DNA of 64,000 bases, taken from positions 2,342-66,341 of the forward strand of contig NZ_MUIN01000009.1 in NCBI RefSeq assembly GCF_002080045.1. The letters are read 5' to 3'. Below, in pieces: positions 17,969-26,653 of this stretch; within the stretch, counting starts at the first letter, position 1, and each line of letters begins with the position of its first letter. Under the pieces are notes generated by a model, which searched no databases, was not told where the DNA came from, and worked only from the letters and a program-made list of their open reading frames with translations. The translations under genes and the position numbers were made by a program. The DNA is from Pseudomonas sp. Bc-h. Lineage in GTDB: Bacteria; Pseudomonadota; Gammaproteobacteria; Pseudomonadales; Pseudomonadaceae.

Positions 17969-18634
17969 ATGATTGGAATCATTGTCCCCGCGCACAACGA
18001 ACAGGACTTCCTTGATGATTGCATCAAGTCGTTGATCGCCGCCGCCAGCCACCAGGAGTTGAAAGGTGAAGTCGTAGAGATCCTGATCGTGCTCGACGAT
18101 TGCTCCGATGACTCGGCTCTGATTGCCCATGCCCACGGCGTCCTGACCCACAGTTGTCAGCATCGCAACGTCGGCATGACTCGCGCAGCAGGGGCCAAGC
18201 TGATGATCGAACGAGGTGCGCGCTGGCTGGCCTTCACCGATGCCGACAGCGTGGTGCCTTATGCATGGCTGGCCGACCAGGTGGCATTTGAGGCCGATGC
18301 GGTCTGCGGCATCGTTCACGTCAATGACTGGTCCGAACACCCTGAACAGGTGCGCACCCGCTACGACTCGCTGTATCGCCCGGTCGATGACCACCGGCAC
18401 ATCCATGGCGCCAACCTCGGCGTGTCGTCGATCGCCTACCAGCGCGCGGGCGGCTTCAAGGCACTGGCCGCTCACGAAGACGTGCATCTGGTCGAAGACC
18501 TGCAGCGCACCGGGGCTCGCATCGTCTGGACGGCGCGTAACAGCGTCAGCACCAGCGCCCGCAAACACTGCCGCTGCAAGGAAGGTTTCGGCGATTACCT
18601 GAATTCACTGGCGACTCATACGTTATTAGGCTAA
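17969..18634 (+). CDS. Family 2 glycosyltransferase, soluble
   Basis: The 221-residue protein is a GT2 (GT-A fold) enzyme. It has VPAHNEQDFL at residues 6-15, DDCSDDS near 43 for nucleotide binding, and TDADS near 90 as the metal-binding DxD-type motif. There is an acceptor-side region around HGANLGVSS and EDVHLVEDL near 170. No membrane segments are present. It transfers a sugar from an activated donor to an unknown acceptor. In my recollection of other Pseudomonas genomes, a close relative sits beside PIG-L deacetylase, methyltransferase and acyl-CoA-dehydrogenase genes. That trio lies about 10 kb away here (28353-30738). The ATG at 17969 has no strong ribosome site. Confidence 0.85.
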   Translation: MIGIIVPAHNEQDFLDDCIKSLIAAASHQELKGEVVEILIVLDDCSDDSALIAHAHGVLTHSCQHRNVGMTRAAGAKLMIERGARWLAFTDADSVVPYAWLADQVAFEADAVCGIVHVNDWSEHPEQVRTRYDSLYRPVDDHRHIHGANLGVSSIAYQRAGGFKALAAHEDVHLVEDLQRTGARIVWTARNSVSTSARKHCRCKEGFGDYLNSLATHTLLG

Positions 18635-18721
18635 CCCTAGCTACGCGTACAGCACTGAATGCTCCGTTCAGGACGTCAGTCTGCGCCCGTGGCGACCCTC
18701 ACCTGAGCGGGACAGCAACCG

Positions 18722-20050
18722 ATGCAACCGATTAAAAACCGGGCCAACCCCGGTGACGACACACTGGGCGGCGGCATGCCCAGCGCCAGTGTCGCCATGC
18801 CCAAGACCGGCAACTGGTTCAAGCGCCTGCTGGCGTTCACCGGCCCCGGTTACATGGTCGCCGTGGGCTACATGGACCCCGGCAACTGGGCGACCGATCT
18901 GGCTGGCGGCTCGCAGTTCGGCTATATGCTGCTCTCCGTGATTCTGCTTTCCAACCTGATGGCCATCGTGCTGCAGGCGTTGTCCGCCCGTTTGGGCATC
19001 GTCACCGGCTGGGATCTTGCGCGCGCCTGCCGCGAACGCTACAGCCGGCCGGTGTGCATCGCGCTGTGGATCGCCTGCGAGATTGCGATCATTGCCTGCG
19101 ATCTGGCTGAAGTGATCGGCACCGCTATTGCGCTGAACCTGTTGTTCGGCATCCCGCTGGTGTGGGGCGCGGTGATTTCGGCGGTTGACGTGTTCCTGAT
19201 TTTCCTGCTGATGGGCAAAGGTTTCCGGGCGCTGGAAGCATTCGTCATCGCCCTTCTGCTGATCATCTTCGGCTGCTTCGCGATCCAGATGGTGCTGGCG
19301 CGCCCGGACATGGCCGAACTGTTTGCAGGGTTCATTCCCAAGGCAGAGATCGTTACCAACCCGGCGGCGCTGTATCTGGCGATCGGAATCATTGGCGCGA
19401 CGGTCATGCCGCACAACCTGTACCTGCACTCTTCCATCGTCCAGACCCGCGCCTATCCGCGCACTGACGAAGGCCGCAGGATCGGCCTGCGCTGGGCCGT
19501 GACCGACAGCACCATTGCCCTGACCCTGGCGCTGTTCGTCAATGCCGCGATCCTCATCACCGCTGCCACGGTCTTTCACAAGGCAGGCAAGACCGACGTT
19601 GTGGAAATCGAGCAGGCCTATCACCTGTTGTCGCCGATGCTGGGGGTGGGGATCGCCTCGATGCTTTTTGCCATCGCCCTGCTGGCGTCCGGCATCAACT
19701 CCACGGTGACGGCAACATTGGCCGGGCAGATCGTCATGGAGGGCTTTTTGCGCCTGAAACTGCCGGGCTGGGTGCGGCGCTTGCTCACACGCGGGCTGGC
19801 AATCATTCCGGTGATCGTGGTGACCAGCCTCTATGGCGCCGAAGGCACCGCGAAACTGCTGGTGCTGAGCCAGGTCATCCTGTCGATGCAACTGCCGTTC
19901 GCCATCGTGCCGCTGGTGCGTTTCGTCTCGGACCGCAAACTGATGGGCAGCTTCGTCACCGGCCCGGTGCTGACCACACTGGCGTGGGGGATTGCCCTGC
20001 TGATCATCGGTTTGAACATGGTGCTGTTGCTGGGGATGTTCGGGGACTGA
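18722..20050 (+). CDS. mntH: MntH, NRAMP-type proton-coupled Mn(II)/divalent metal transporter
   Basis: A 442-residue membrane protein of the NRAMP family with the two metal-binding motifs: DPGNWATD in helix 1 near residue 51 and [10 protein letters not shown] in helix 6 near 236. There are about 11 hydrophobic segments. It imports Mn(II), and often Fe(II), using the proton gradient. The chosen start gives a 30-residue polar N-terminus; an in-frame ATG at 18776 is possible. It sits amid copper and multicopper-oxidase genes, which fits a role in Mn supply. No yybP-type Mn riboswitch was seen in the 87-bp upstream gap. Confidence 0.93.
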   Translation: MQPIKNRANPGDDTLGGGMPSASVAMPKTGNWFKRLLAFTGPGYMVAVGYMDPGNWATDLAGGSQFGYMLLSVILLSNLMAIVLQALSARLGIVTGWDLARACRERYSRPVCIALWIACEIAIIACDLAEVIGTAIALNLLFGIPLVWGAVISAVDVFLIFLLMGKGFRALEAFVIALLLIIFGCFAIQMVLARPDMAELFAGFIPKAEIVTNPAALYLAIGIIGATVMPHNLYLHSSIVQTRAYPRTDEGRRIGLRWAVTDSTIALTLALFVNAAILITAATVFHKAGKTDVVEIEQAYHLLSPMLGVGIASMLFAIALLASGINSTVTATLAGQIVMEGFLRLKLPGWVRRLLTRGLAIIPVIVVTSLYGAEGTAKLLVLSQVILSMQLPFAIVPLVRFVSDRKLMGSFVTGPVLTTLAWGIALLIIGLNMVLLLGMFGD

Positions 20051-20053
20051 ACA

Positions 20054-20070
20054 CCGGTCATTGCGACCGG
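20054..20070. terminator. Short hairpin between convergent mntH and PCuAC genes
   Basis: CCGGTC (20054-20059) and GACCGG (20065-20070) form a perfect 6-bp stem with a 5-nt loop in the 34-bp gap between two convergent genes. It could serve both directions. The T-runs are poor, so the call is tentative. Confidence 0.45.
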
Positions 20071-20084
20071 CATTCCTCGTCATG

Positions 20085-20570
20085 TCAATGCATGGAGCCG
20101 TGATCGTGGCTCATGTCCATCGAGTCCATCATCGCCCGCGCCGGAGCTTTTACCTCGATGGTCTCGCGCACGCCCCTGGCGTCTTCGACGGTCAGGGTCA
20201 GCGGCACCTGGTCGCCTGCCTTGATCTGCCCGACCAGGCCCATGAGCATCACGTGATAGCCGTCAGGGTCCAGCGAAACAGTCTTTCCCGCAGGCAGTGG
20301 CACCGAATCCACCGGCCCCATCCGCATGACATCGTTGGTCATGCTCATCTCGTGAATCTGCACGTCCCTGGCCACCGGCGAGCTGACACTCAGCAGTTTG
20401 CTGTCGGTATCGGCAGTGATGCGCATGAAGGCGCCGGAGGAAGGTTGGCCGGGCACCGAGGTGCGCACCCAGGCGTCATCGACCCTGGTCTGCGCGAACG
20501 CTGACGCACTGGCAGCCGTCAGCAGCGACACCAGCAGAACCCGGGCAACGTTGAAAAACAGCGCGGTCAT
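20085..20570 (-). CDS. PCu(A)C periplasmic copper chaperone (DUF461)
   Basis: The 161-residue protein has a signal peptide (VARVLLVSLLTAASASAFAQ). It carries the PCuAC copper(I) motif, with His-Glu-Met near residue 78 and a later HVMLM near 109, followed by a His/Met-rich C-terminus (DSMDMSHDHGSMH). PCuAC proteins hand copper to SCO and to the CuA site of cytochrome oxidase. The ATG at 20570 overlaps the stop of the upstream SCO gene by one base (TGATG) and has GGAGG upstream, so the pair is translationally coupled. The two proteins most likely act in series in copper delivery. Confidence 0.92.
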   Translation of the reverse strand: MTALFFNVARVLLVSLLTAASASAFAQTRVDDAWVRTSVPGQPSSGAFMRITADTDSKLLSVSSPVARDVQIHEMSMTNDVMRMGPVDSVPLPAGKTVSLDPDGYHVMLMGLVGQIKAGDQVPLTLTVEDARGVRETIEVKAPARAMMDSMDMSHDHGSMH

Positions 20571-21178
20571 CAGCAGACCTCCATGACAGTGAGCAGATCT
20601 TCCGCGCATTGCTTGGCGGAAAGCGACGGCGACAGACCCAGGCGCAGGTTGCCGCGGGAGTCGAAGACGAAACTGGTGGCGGTATGGGACATGGTGTAAG
20701 TGTCACCGACCGGCACTTTTTCGTAGAACACACCAAATTCCTTGGCCACCGCCTGCGTCTGTTCCAGCGTGCCGCGCAGAGCGACGAAGCCCGGATCGAA
20801 CTGTTTGACGTAGGCGTCGAGGATTTCCGGGGTGTCGCGCTCGGGGTCGACGGTGATGAAAATCACCTGCATGGTCTTGCCGTCCTCACCCATGAGCTTT
20901 TTCGCCTGCACCGCCCGCGCCAATGCGGTGGGACAGACAGACGGGCATTGGGTGAAACCGAAGAACACCACCGGCATCAGGCCGCGATAGCTCGACAGCG
21001 TCTTGACCTCACCGGAGGTGTCGGTGAGCTTGAACGTACGGCCCATGATCTTGTTGCTCAGATCCTTGCCGTATTTGAAATCCAGCGCGGTGGTCGAACC
21101 ATCGCAGCCTGCAAGAAGGCCAAGACCCAACAGGCCCATGCCGGTGACCACCTGACGGCGGGTCAGTAAATCATTCAT
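20570..21178 (-). CDS. SCO1/SenC copper chaperone, lipoprotein
   Basis: A 202-residue protein with a lipoprotein signal (lipobox LLAGC, Cys25) and a thioredoxin-like SCO domain. C78 and C82 (QCPSVCP) with a later His near 164 make the copper site. SCO proteins insert copper into cytochrome c oxidase or related enzymes, or regulate their thiols. It differs from the SCO1-cytochrome c fusion at 11211-12254 in having no heme domain. It is the upstream partner of the PCuAC gene and lies 96 bp downstream of the DUF2946 gene. Confidence 0.93.
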   Translation of the reverse strand: MNDLLTRRQVVTGMGLLGLGLLAGCDGSTTALDFKYGKDLSNKIMGRTFKLTDTSGEVKTLSSYRGLMPVVFFGFTQCPSVCPTALARAVQAKKLMGEDGKTMQVIFITVDPERDTPEILDAYVKQFDPGFVALRGTLEQTQAVAKEFGVFYEKVPVGDTYTMSHTATSFVFDSRGNLRLGLSPSLSAKQCAEDLLTVMEVC

Positions 21179-21274
21179 GTGACGAACTCTCTGAAGCAGC
21201 GGCCGGTGTTGCGACCGACCCTGACTCGCCCGCGAGGGACGACGCTCAACAGCATCCTGATCTCGCCCGCGCGC

Positions 21275-21652
21275 TCAGGGCGCCTGGGGTGACCAGCCGG
21301 GGAAGGCGTGTCGCGGCGGTTTGCGCAACAGGTAGTCGGAGCGGGGAACGAGTTTGCGCTTGATCCGCGCCAGCCAGCCAAGGCCGATGAAGAACACCAG
21401 CGACAGCGCGAGGGTGCCGGCAAAGGCGCAATCGGTCATGGCGAGTTTCATCAACTGGGCATGATCGCCCATCTGCGCCATGTCCATCTGGCCGGTCATG
21501 CCGTGATGATCGTTGCAGACCACCGATTCGCCGGACTGATTGAACGCCCGCAGCATCTGCCCATGGCTGAGGCTGCACACCAGCCCACTGAACAGCACGA
21601 TGCCGTACAGCATCCAGGCGATCAGCGATTGGTGGGTTCGGACGAATTTCAT
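21275..21652 (-). CDS. DUF2946 family membrane protein, probably copper-related
   Basis: The 125-residue protein has one membrane segment near residues 10-32 (LIAWMLYGIVLFSGLVCSLSHG). A His/Met-rich middle follows (NDHHGMTGQMDMAQMGDHAQLM), then a second hydrophobic stretch near 83-103. DUF2946 proteins are commonly found beside copper genes; the Met/His cluster would face the periplasm and bind metal. The start at 21652 is the end of an 11-bp dyad. A longer start at 21682 would include the dyad in the coding region. It is the first gene ahead of SCO and PCuAC. Confidence 0.8.
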   Translation of the reverse strand: MKFVRTHQSLIAWMLYGIVLFSGLVCSLSHGQMLRAFNQSGESVVCNDHHGMTGQMDMAQMGDHAQLMKLAMTDCAFAGTLALSLVFFIGLGWLARIKRKLVPRSDYLLRKPPRHAFPGWSPQAP

Positions 21653-21682
21653 GGGGCGCAATTCTACATCGTTGCGCCCCAT
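21651..21682 (-). promoter_or_regulatory. Perfect 11-bp dyad overlapping the start of the DUF2946 gene
   Basis: ATGGGGCGCAA (21651-21661) and TTGCGCCCCAT (21672-21682) are exact inverted copies with a 10-bp spacer. One arm contains the proposed start codon. It could be an operator for a metal-responsive regulator of the DUF2946-SCO-PCuAC genes, or an mRNA hairpin that hides the start. No Zur-type or Fur-type consensus is visible. Confidence 0.5.
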
Positions 21683-21772
21683 GACAGGTTTCAGCGCCGG
21701 ACTGCCGGGTGCGACAAAACCGCGCAGGGTGTTCGAGCGCCGGACACCAATGGCACCGGCGACCCGAATGAT

Positions 21773-21797
21773 TGTGGGAGGAAGCTTGCTCGCGAAA
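21773..21797. repeat. Single Pseudomonas REP element
   Basis: The sequence TGTGGGAGGAAGCTTGCTCG followed by CGAA matches the REP core common in fluorescent pseudomonads. It lies between the DUF2946 gene and the MFS operon end at 21835. Such elements sit in intergenic regions and can stabilise or terminate transcripts. Confidence 0.7.
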
Positions 21798-21834
21798 GCG
21801 GCGGTGCGGTTACCACCGCCAAGTCATCCCGACC

Positions 21835-23178
21835 TCAGCCCGAAATCTGCCGCGCCCCCTTGATCGGCTCTTGCGGTAAGACCCGCTCATGGCCCTGACG
21901 CAAACGCAGCGCTGCAATCGCCGCCACCACCAGCACCACGGCAATCACCTTCATGCCGTTCATGGCATTGCCGGTGCTCTGTTCGATCAACCCCATGACC
22001 GACGGCCCGACGAAACCGCCCAGCAGCCCCAGACAGTTGACGAACCCCAACCCGCCAGCCAGCGCCGCGCCTTTGAGGCGTGAGGCCGGGTAGAGAAAGA
22101 TGATCGACTGCACGACGAAGAACATCACCGCCGAAATGCAGAACCCCAGCAGACTGATCACTGGCCCGGCCAGCGACGCGATTGCCAGCCCGATGGCCAT
22201 GGTCAGCAGGCCGGTGACGAGCATCCGCCGGGAACGCTGCGGGGTGTTGGCGAATCGTGGCAAGGCGACCGCCCCCACGGCTGCGGCGATCCACGGCAAC
22301 GAGGTCAGCAGACCGACCTGCACCGTGCTCAGATCGCCGTATTCGCCGATGATCCCCGGCAGAAAGAAGATCACGGTGTAGATGGTGATCTGGTGGCAGA
22401 AGTACACGAAGATCGCCAACAGGATCTGCGGCGTCAGGCACTGCTTCAGTGAGTGCCCGCCGTGCCCGGCCCCCTCCTCGGCTTCGCTCGCCAGTTGCCG
22501 CTCGATCTGTTGCGCTTCGGCAGGGCTCAGCCAGGTCGCCTTGCTCGGACGATCGGGCAGCTTCTTCCACACCACAATGGCGAAGAACACCGCCGGAAGG
22601 CCTTCGAGCATGAACATCCACTGCCAGCCGCGCCAGCCGAACAGGCCATCCAGTTGCATCAGCGCCGCACCCAGTGGCCCACCGATGATGTTTGCCAGGC
22701 ACACACCGAGCAGGAAATACCCGGTGGCGCGAGCGCGTTGTTCGCGGCCGAACCAGTAGGTCAGGTACAGCATTACGCCAGGAAACAGACCGGCTTCGGC
22801 AATGCCCAGCAAGAGACGCAAGACGTAAAACGAGGTCTCGCCCTGGACGAAGGCCATGGCCGCGGAAATCAGGCCCCAGGTAACCATGATCCGGGCAATC
22901 CAGAACCGCGCGCCGACCTTGTGCATGATCAGGTTGCTCGGCACTTCCGACAACGCGTAAGTCAGAAAGAAAAGCCCCGCGCCCAACCCGTACGCGGCGG
23001 CGGAAATCCCCAGATCCACGTCCAGATGATGCTTGGCCAGGGCGATGTTGGTGCGGTCAAGAAAGCTTAAAACGTAAGCCGCGATCAGCAGCGGCATCAG
23101 CTTGACGAACAGCAGCTTGTTCAGCGTGGCGGCGTCGCGGGGTGAAGAAGGCGCTTCGGGCGTTTTTGTAATTGTCAT
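21835..23178 (-). CDS. MFS transporter, anion:cation symporter (ACS) type
   Basis: This 447-residue, 12-helix major facilitator has the ACS-family start (VLSFLDRTNIALAKHHL near residue 40). The LLGIAEAGLFPGVMLYLTYWF motif lies near 122. ACS members import organic anions such as tartrate, phthalate, glucarate or similar sugar acids. It is the last gene of the minus-strand gntR-SDR-BKACE-SMP30-MFS-MFS unit, 63 bp after another MFS gene. It has its own AGAGG site. It probably brings in the acid or lactone consumed by this operon; the substrate cannot be read from sequence. Confidence 0.88.
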   Translation of the reverse strand: MTITKTPEAPSSPRDAATLNKLLFVKLMPLLIAAYVLSFLDRTNIALAKHHLDVDLGISAAAYGLGAGLFFLTYALSEVPSNLIMHKVGARFWIARIMVTWGLISAAMAFVQGETSFYVLRLLLGIAEAGLFPGVMLYLTYWFGREQRARATGYFLLGVCLANIIGGPLGAALMQLDGLFGWRGWQWMFMLEGLPAVFFAIVVWKKLPDRPSKATWLSPAEAQQIERQLASEAEEGAGHGGHSLKQCLTPQILLAIFVYFCHQITIYTVIFFLPGIIGEYGDLSTVQVGLLTSLPWIAAAVGAVALPRFANTPQRSRRMLVTGLLTMAIGLAIASLAGPVISLLGFCISAVMFFVVQSIIFLYPASRLKGAALAGGLGFVNCLGLLGGFVGPSVMGLIEQSTGNAMNGMKVIAVVLVVAAIAALRLRQGHERVLPQEPIKGARQISG

Positions 23179-23241
23179 TGTGCGAACCTCTTTTCAACTC
23201 ATGTAACGGAACGGGCCGGCCAGTTGCGCCGGCGACAGGAT

Positions 23242-24564
23242 TCAGACTTGCGGTTCGATGACCAGCACTTCGGGACGATGGGAAAACAACTGCAGAAAAG
23301 CACCGCCCAACGCGCAACCGGCCATGACGAAGAAGCACACGGTGTAACCCCCAAGGCTCGTCCAGCCGCCACCGGCGCTGATCAAACTGCCCATCAAGAC
23401 CGGTGCGATGCCGCCACCGATGAACATCGCGGTGGTAATGATGCCGTTGGCGGTTGAGGTGGCCGAGGGTTGCGCCGAGTCGGACGCCACCGCGTAGTAG
23501 ATCGGCCACACCGCGTTGGCCACCAGACCGAACAGCAGTTGCACGACGATGATGATCAGCATGGTGTTGGCGAAGTAGAACGCGCCGACACTGGCCGCCA
23601 TCCAGAGGCCGCAGATGATCAGCGTGATTCGACGGCCGATGATGTCCGACAGCGATGGCCAGACCAGTTGGCCGACAATGCCGGTCAGGGTGAATACCAC
23701 GCTCATTCCCGCCGACTCGGCCAGCGACAGGTTGAGAATGTTGTACAGGTAGGCCGGTAGAACGATGTTCACGCCCATGTACACCACCTGCGTCAGCATG
23801 GTGTTGCCAGCCGTGAGTGCGATGTTGCGGTTGGCGATCGCCGCCTTGAAGGTCGCCCAGGCCTGGCCCTTGACGTTCGGCGACGGCGTGCTGTCCGGCG
23901 CGGTCATGCCTTTGGCGGCGATGTCGACGTACAGCTGAGTGATACGTTCGGCCGTCGAGTAGCGCGACCAGAAAATCATCAACGGCAACGCCACGACGAA
24001 GGCAAAGAAGAACACGTAGCGCCAGTTTTCCTCGCCAAAGGTGGCGATCACGAAACTGGCGACAATGCCGCTGAGCATCGCGCCAATCGGGTAGCCGGTG
24101 TGGTGCGCCCCAAGTGCAAAACCACGGCGTTCAACCGGCCACCACTCGGCCGTGTTGCTGACCCCTACCGGTTCGCCCCAGCCCGCGCCGAGGTTCACGC
24201 CCACGCGCAGCGCGATGAAAGACGCCAGGTGGCCGCTGAGAAACTTGAAGCCCGAGAGAAACGAGAGGGCGGTGTATCCCAGAACCAGCGGCACTTGAAA
24301 GCGCGCACGCTTCCAGCCGCCGCCGTACCGGTCGCTCCACACCGAGCCCGGGATATCGAGCACCGCCAGCGCCAGCATGACCACCGTGGCCACGGTGCCC
24401 CATTGATCCGCCGACAGGTCGAAATGCCTGGAAATGGTCGGCCCCAGTCGCAGCACGATTTCGCGGTCGTAAGCGTTGAGAATCCAGATCATCCAGCAGA
24501 CCAGCAACGAAACCCACGAATAGCGATGAATCTTGCCCAACGATGCTTTCTTGTTGTTTTGCAT
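23242..24564 (-). CDS. MFS transporter, second permease of the BKACE operon
   Basis: The 440-residue, 12-helix MFS protein begins MQNNKKASLGKIHRYSWVSLL (ATG 24564, GGAG upstream); a longer frame opening is a poor start. Typical features are the NAYDREIVLRLGPTIS stretch in helix 1 and the SDRYGGGWKR loop between helices 2 and 3. There is also an unusually charged helix-4 region (GWGEPVGVSNTAEWWPVERRG). It is not closely related to the ACS transporter beside it, so the operon may take up two compounds or export one. The substrate is unknown. Confidence 0.87.
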   Translation of the reverse strand: MQNNKKASLGKIHRYSWVSLLVCWMIWILNAYDREIVLRLGPTISRHFDLSADQWGTVATVVMLALAVLDIPGSVWSDRYGGGWKRARFQVPLVLGYTALSFLSGFKFLSGHLASFIALRVGVNLGAGWGEPVGVSNTAEWWPVERRGFALGAHHTGYPIGAMLSGIVASFVIATFGEENWRYVFFFAFVVALPLMIFWSRYSTAERITQLYVDIAAKGMTAPDSTPSPNVKGQAWATFKAAIANRNIALTAGNTMLTQVVYMGVNIVLPAYLYNILNLSLAESAGMSVVFTLTGIVGQLVWPSLSDIIGRRITLIICGLWMAASVGAFYFANTMLIIIVVQLLFGLVANAVWPIYYAVASDSAQPSATSTANGIITTAMFIGGGIAPVLMGSLISAGGGWTSLGGYTVCFFVMAGCALGGAFLQLFSHRPEVLVIEPQV

Positions 24565-24646
24565 GAGGGTCTCCAGGCGTGCCGCACACGCCTTGTCGAG
24601 AGAAGTGTTCCTGTGATCCTTGTGTGTCGATTCGGTCGGTCGTTGC

Positions 24647-25525
24647 TCAGCCGGCAAAGCGCTGTTCAGCGATGCCGCGCACGCCCAGGCCGGTGATGGC
24701 GAACAGTGCGCCGCGTTGCTGGCCGTCTTCCGGGAAGCGCGGCAGCGGCGGTCTGGCCATGGAGGTGGCGAACAGCGTGTCGAGATCCGGGCCACCGAAC
24801 GTCAGGCTGGTAACCTTCTTCACTGGCATCTCGATCATCCGGTCGACCTGGCCGTCCGGGGTGTAGCGCACCAGTTTTCCGGCATACACCAGCGCCTGCC
24901 AGAGGCAGCCTTCGGCGTCCACGGTGCAGCCGTCTGCCGCGCCACCGCCTGAGGTGTCGACCTTGGCGAACGTGCGTCGATTGCGGGTGGCGCCTGTGGA
25001 GTTGTCGTAGTCATAGGCCCAGATTTCGCCCGACCAGGTATCGGCGAAATAGAACGTCTCGCCATTCGGACTCCAGCACGGGCCGTTGGACACGATGATG
25101 CCTTCATCCAGGGTGTGCAGACTCATGTCGGGATCGAGGCGATACAGCTTGGCGCTGGCCTGATCCTCCTGGGTATCCATGGAGCCAAAAATGAAACGGC
25201 CACGGCGGTCGACCTTGCCGTCGTTGAGGCGATTGTGCGGATGGCCGGGTTCCGGATCGACGATCAACTCCAGTTTGCCCGTCGGCAGGTCAAGGCTGTG
25301 CAGGCCGTTCTGCAGGGCAACGATGGCGGCGTCGCCGTTCTTGCGCAGCGCCATGGAGCCAATCTTCTGGCCGACGTCCCAGGCGCGTAGTTCACGCCCG
25401 TCATCGGTGCAGCGCAGAATCCGGCCGTCGAAGCTGTCGATCCAGTAAAGCCGCTGTTGCTCCACGTCCCAGACCGGGCCTTCGCCCAGCGTGGTCTTCA
25501 CATCGACGACGATTTCGATACGCAT
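24647..25525 (-). CDS. SMP-30/gluconolactonase/LRE family sugar lactonase
   Basis: A 292-residue six-bladed beta-propeller. Family landmarks are LGEGPVWD near residue 13 (metal-binding Glu), HNRLNDGKVDRRGRFIFGSMD near 97-117 (Asn-Asp metal ligands) and SNGPCWSPNGETFYFADT near 145. These enzymes hydrolyse sugar lactones to aldonic acids with a divalent metal in the cytoplasm. The site AGGAG precedes the ATG. It lies 94 bp after BKACE and would feed a sugar acid to the SDR and BKACE. Gluconate, arabinonate or galactonate-type lactones are all possible. Confidence 0.92.
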   Translation of the reverse strand: MRIEIVVDVKTTLGEGPVWDVEQQRLYWIDSFDGRILRCTDDGRELRAWDVGQKIGSMALRKNGDAAIVALQNGLHSLDLPTGKLELIVDPEPGHPHNRLNDGKVDRRGRFIFGSMDTQEDQASAKLYRLDPDMSLHTLDEGIIVSNGPCWSPNGETFYFADTWSGEIWAYDYDNSTGATRNRRTFAKVDTSGGGAADGCTVDAEGCLWQALVYAGKLVRYTPDGQVDRMIEMPVKKVTSLTFGGPDLDTLFATSMARPPLPRFPEDGQQRGALFAITGLGVRGIAEQRFAG

Positions 25526-25619
25526 GATTCACTCCTGTCTTGTTCTTATGGGAGGTGATTGCCCTTGTGAGGCGCGCACACCGGGTGCGCGCCTCGTCAC
25601 GTCGAACAGGCTGCGGGCC

Positions 25620-26552
25620 TTAGAAATCCACTTCGTTCTTGCCCTTGAGGGCGAGCATTTCCCGCGCCTCGTCCGGGGTCGCGACACGGCCACCCAGCGC
25701 TTCGATCACGGTGCGAATGCGCTTGACCTGATCGGCGTTGGACGCCGCGAGTTTGCCCGGGCCGTCCCACAGCGAATCTTCAAGACCGACACGCACGTTG
25801 CTGCCCATCGCCAGGCCCATGGTGCCCAGCGGGATCTGATTGCGGCCGGCGCCCAGGATCGACCATTCGTAGGCGTCGCCAAACAGGCGGTCGGCGGTGC
25901 GACGCATGTGGGCCAGGTCTTCCGGGTGGCCGCCGATGCCGCCGCGCAGGCCGAACACCGACTGAATGAAGATCGGCGCCTTGAGCAAGCCGCGTTGCAG
26001 GAAGTGCGCAGCGGTGTAGAGGTGGCCGATGTCGTAGCACTCGATTTCGAAGCGGGTGCGGTTTTCGGCGCAGGCATTGAGAATGTGGGCGATGTCGCGG
26101 AAGGTGTTGCGGAAGATACGGTCGTCGCTTTCTTCCAGGTATGGCCGTTCCCAGTCGTGCTTGAACTCGGTGAAGCGGTCGAGCATTTCGTACAGGCCGA
26201 AGTTCATCGAGCCCATGTTCAGCGAGGCCAGCTCGGGCTTGAGTTGGGCCACCGGTTGCAGGCGTTCTTCGACGCCCATCGTGGGCGCACCGCCGGTGGT
26301 GATGTTGATCACCACATCGCTCTGAGCCTTGATCTGCGGCAGAAACTGCCGGAACAGATCGACGTCCTGGCTCGGGCGACCGTCGAAAGGATCACGGGCG
26401 TGCAAGTGAACGATGGCCGCGCCCGCCTCTGCCGCACCGATGGCAGCCTCGGCGATTTCCTGCGGCGTGATCGGCAGGTGCGGCGACATGGATGGCGTGT
26501 GAATCGCACCGGTGACGGCACAGGTGATGATGACTGGACGTTTTTTCGACAT
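25620..26552 (-). CDS. BKACE (DUF849), 3-keto acid cleavage enzyme
   Basis: The 310-residue TIM-barrel belongs to the beta-keto acid cleavage family, whose founder Kce cleaves 3-keto-5-aminohexanoate. Members condense a beta-keto acid with acetyl-CoA to give acetoacetate and a new CoA ester, using zinc. The VHLHARDP motif near residue 48 supplies zinc-binding His residues; NMGSMNFG near 111 and VGLEDSLW near 255 also fit the family. AAGGGAG lies before the ATG. With an SDR upstream and a lactonase downstream, the likely substrate is a 3-keto sugar acid, which would be an unusual use for the family. Confidence 0.9.
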   Translation of the reverse strand: MSKKRPVIITCAVTGAIHTPSMSPHLPITPQEIAEAAIGAAEAGAAIVHLHARDPFDGRPSQDVDLFRQFLPQIKAQSDVVINITTGGAPTMGVEERLQPVAQLKPELASLNMGSMNFGLYEMLDRFTEFKHDWERPYLEESDDRIFRNTFRDIAHILNACAENRTRFEIECYDIGHLYTAAHFLQRGLLKAPIFIQSVFGLRGGIGGHPEDLAHMRRTADRLFGDAYEWSILGAGRNQIPLGTMGLAMGSNVRVGLEDSLWDGPGKLAASNADQVKRIRTVIEALGGRVATPDEAREMLALKGKNEVDF

Positions 26553-26653
26553 GACTGTTCTCCCTTCTTGTTGTTGGTGAGAGCTGTTCCGGGTATGAAG
26601 CTTTTATGCGTCGCAGCGCGCAGGTTCAGCGACCGGCGTTGCAATGGTCGCGG

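Noticed and set aside
18635-18721. Possible Mn riboswitch (yybP-ykoY type) before mntH
   Set aside because: The gap is only 87 bp and lacks the conserved core sequences of that riboswitch.
18668-20083. 471-residue open frame opposite mntH
   Set aside because: The composition (Gln, His and Arg-rich, no hydrophobic segments) is that of the antisense of a membrane protein; mntH explains the region.
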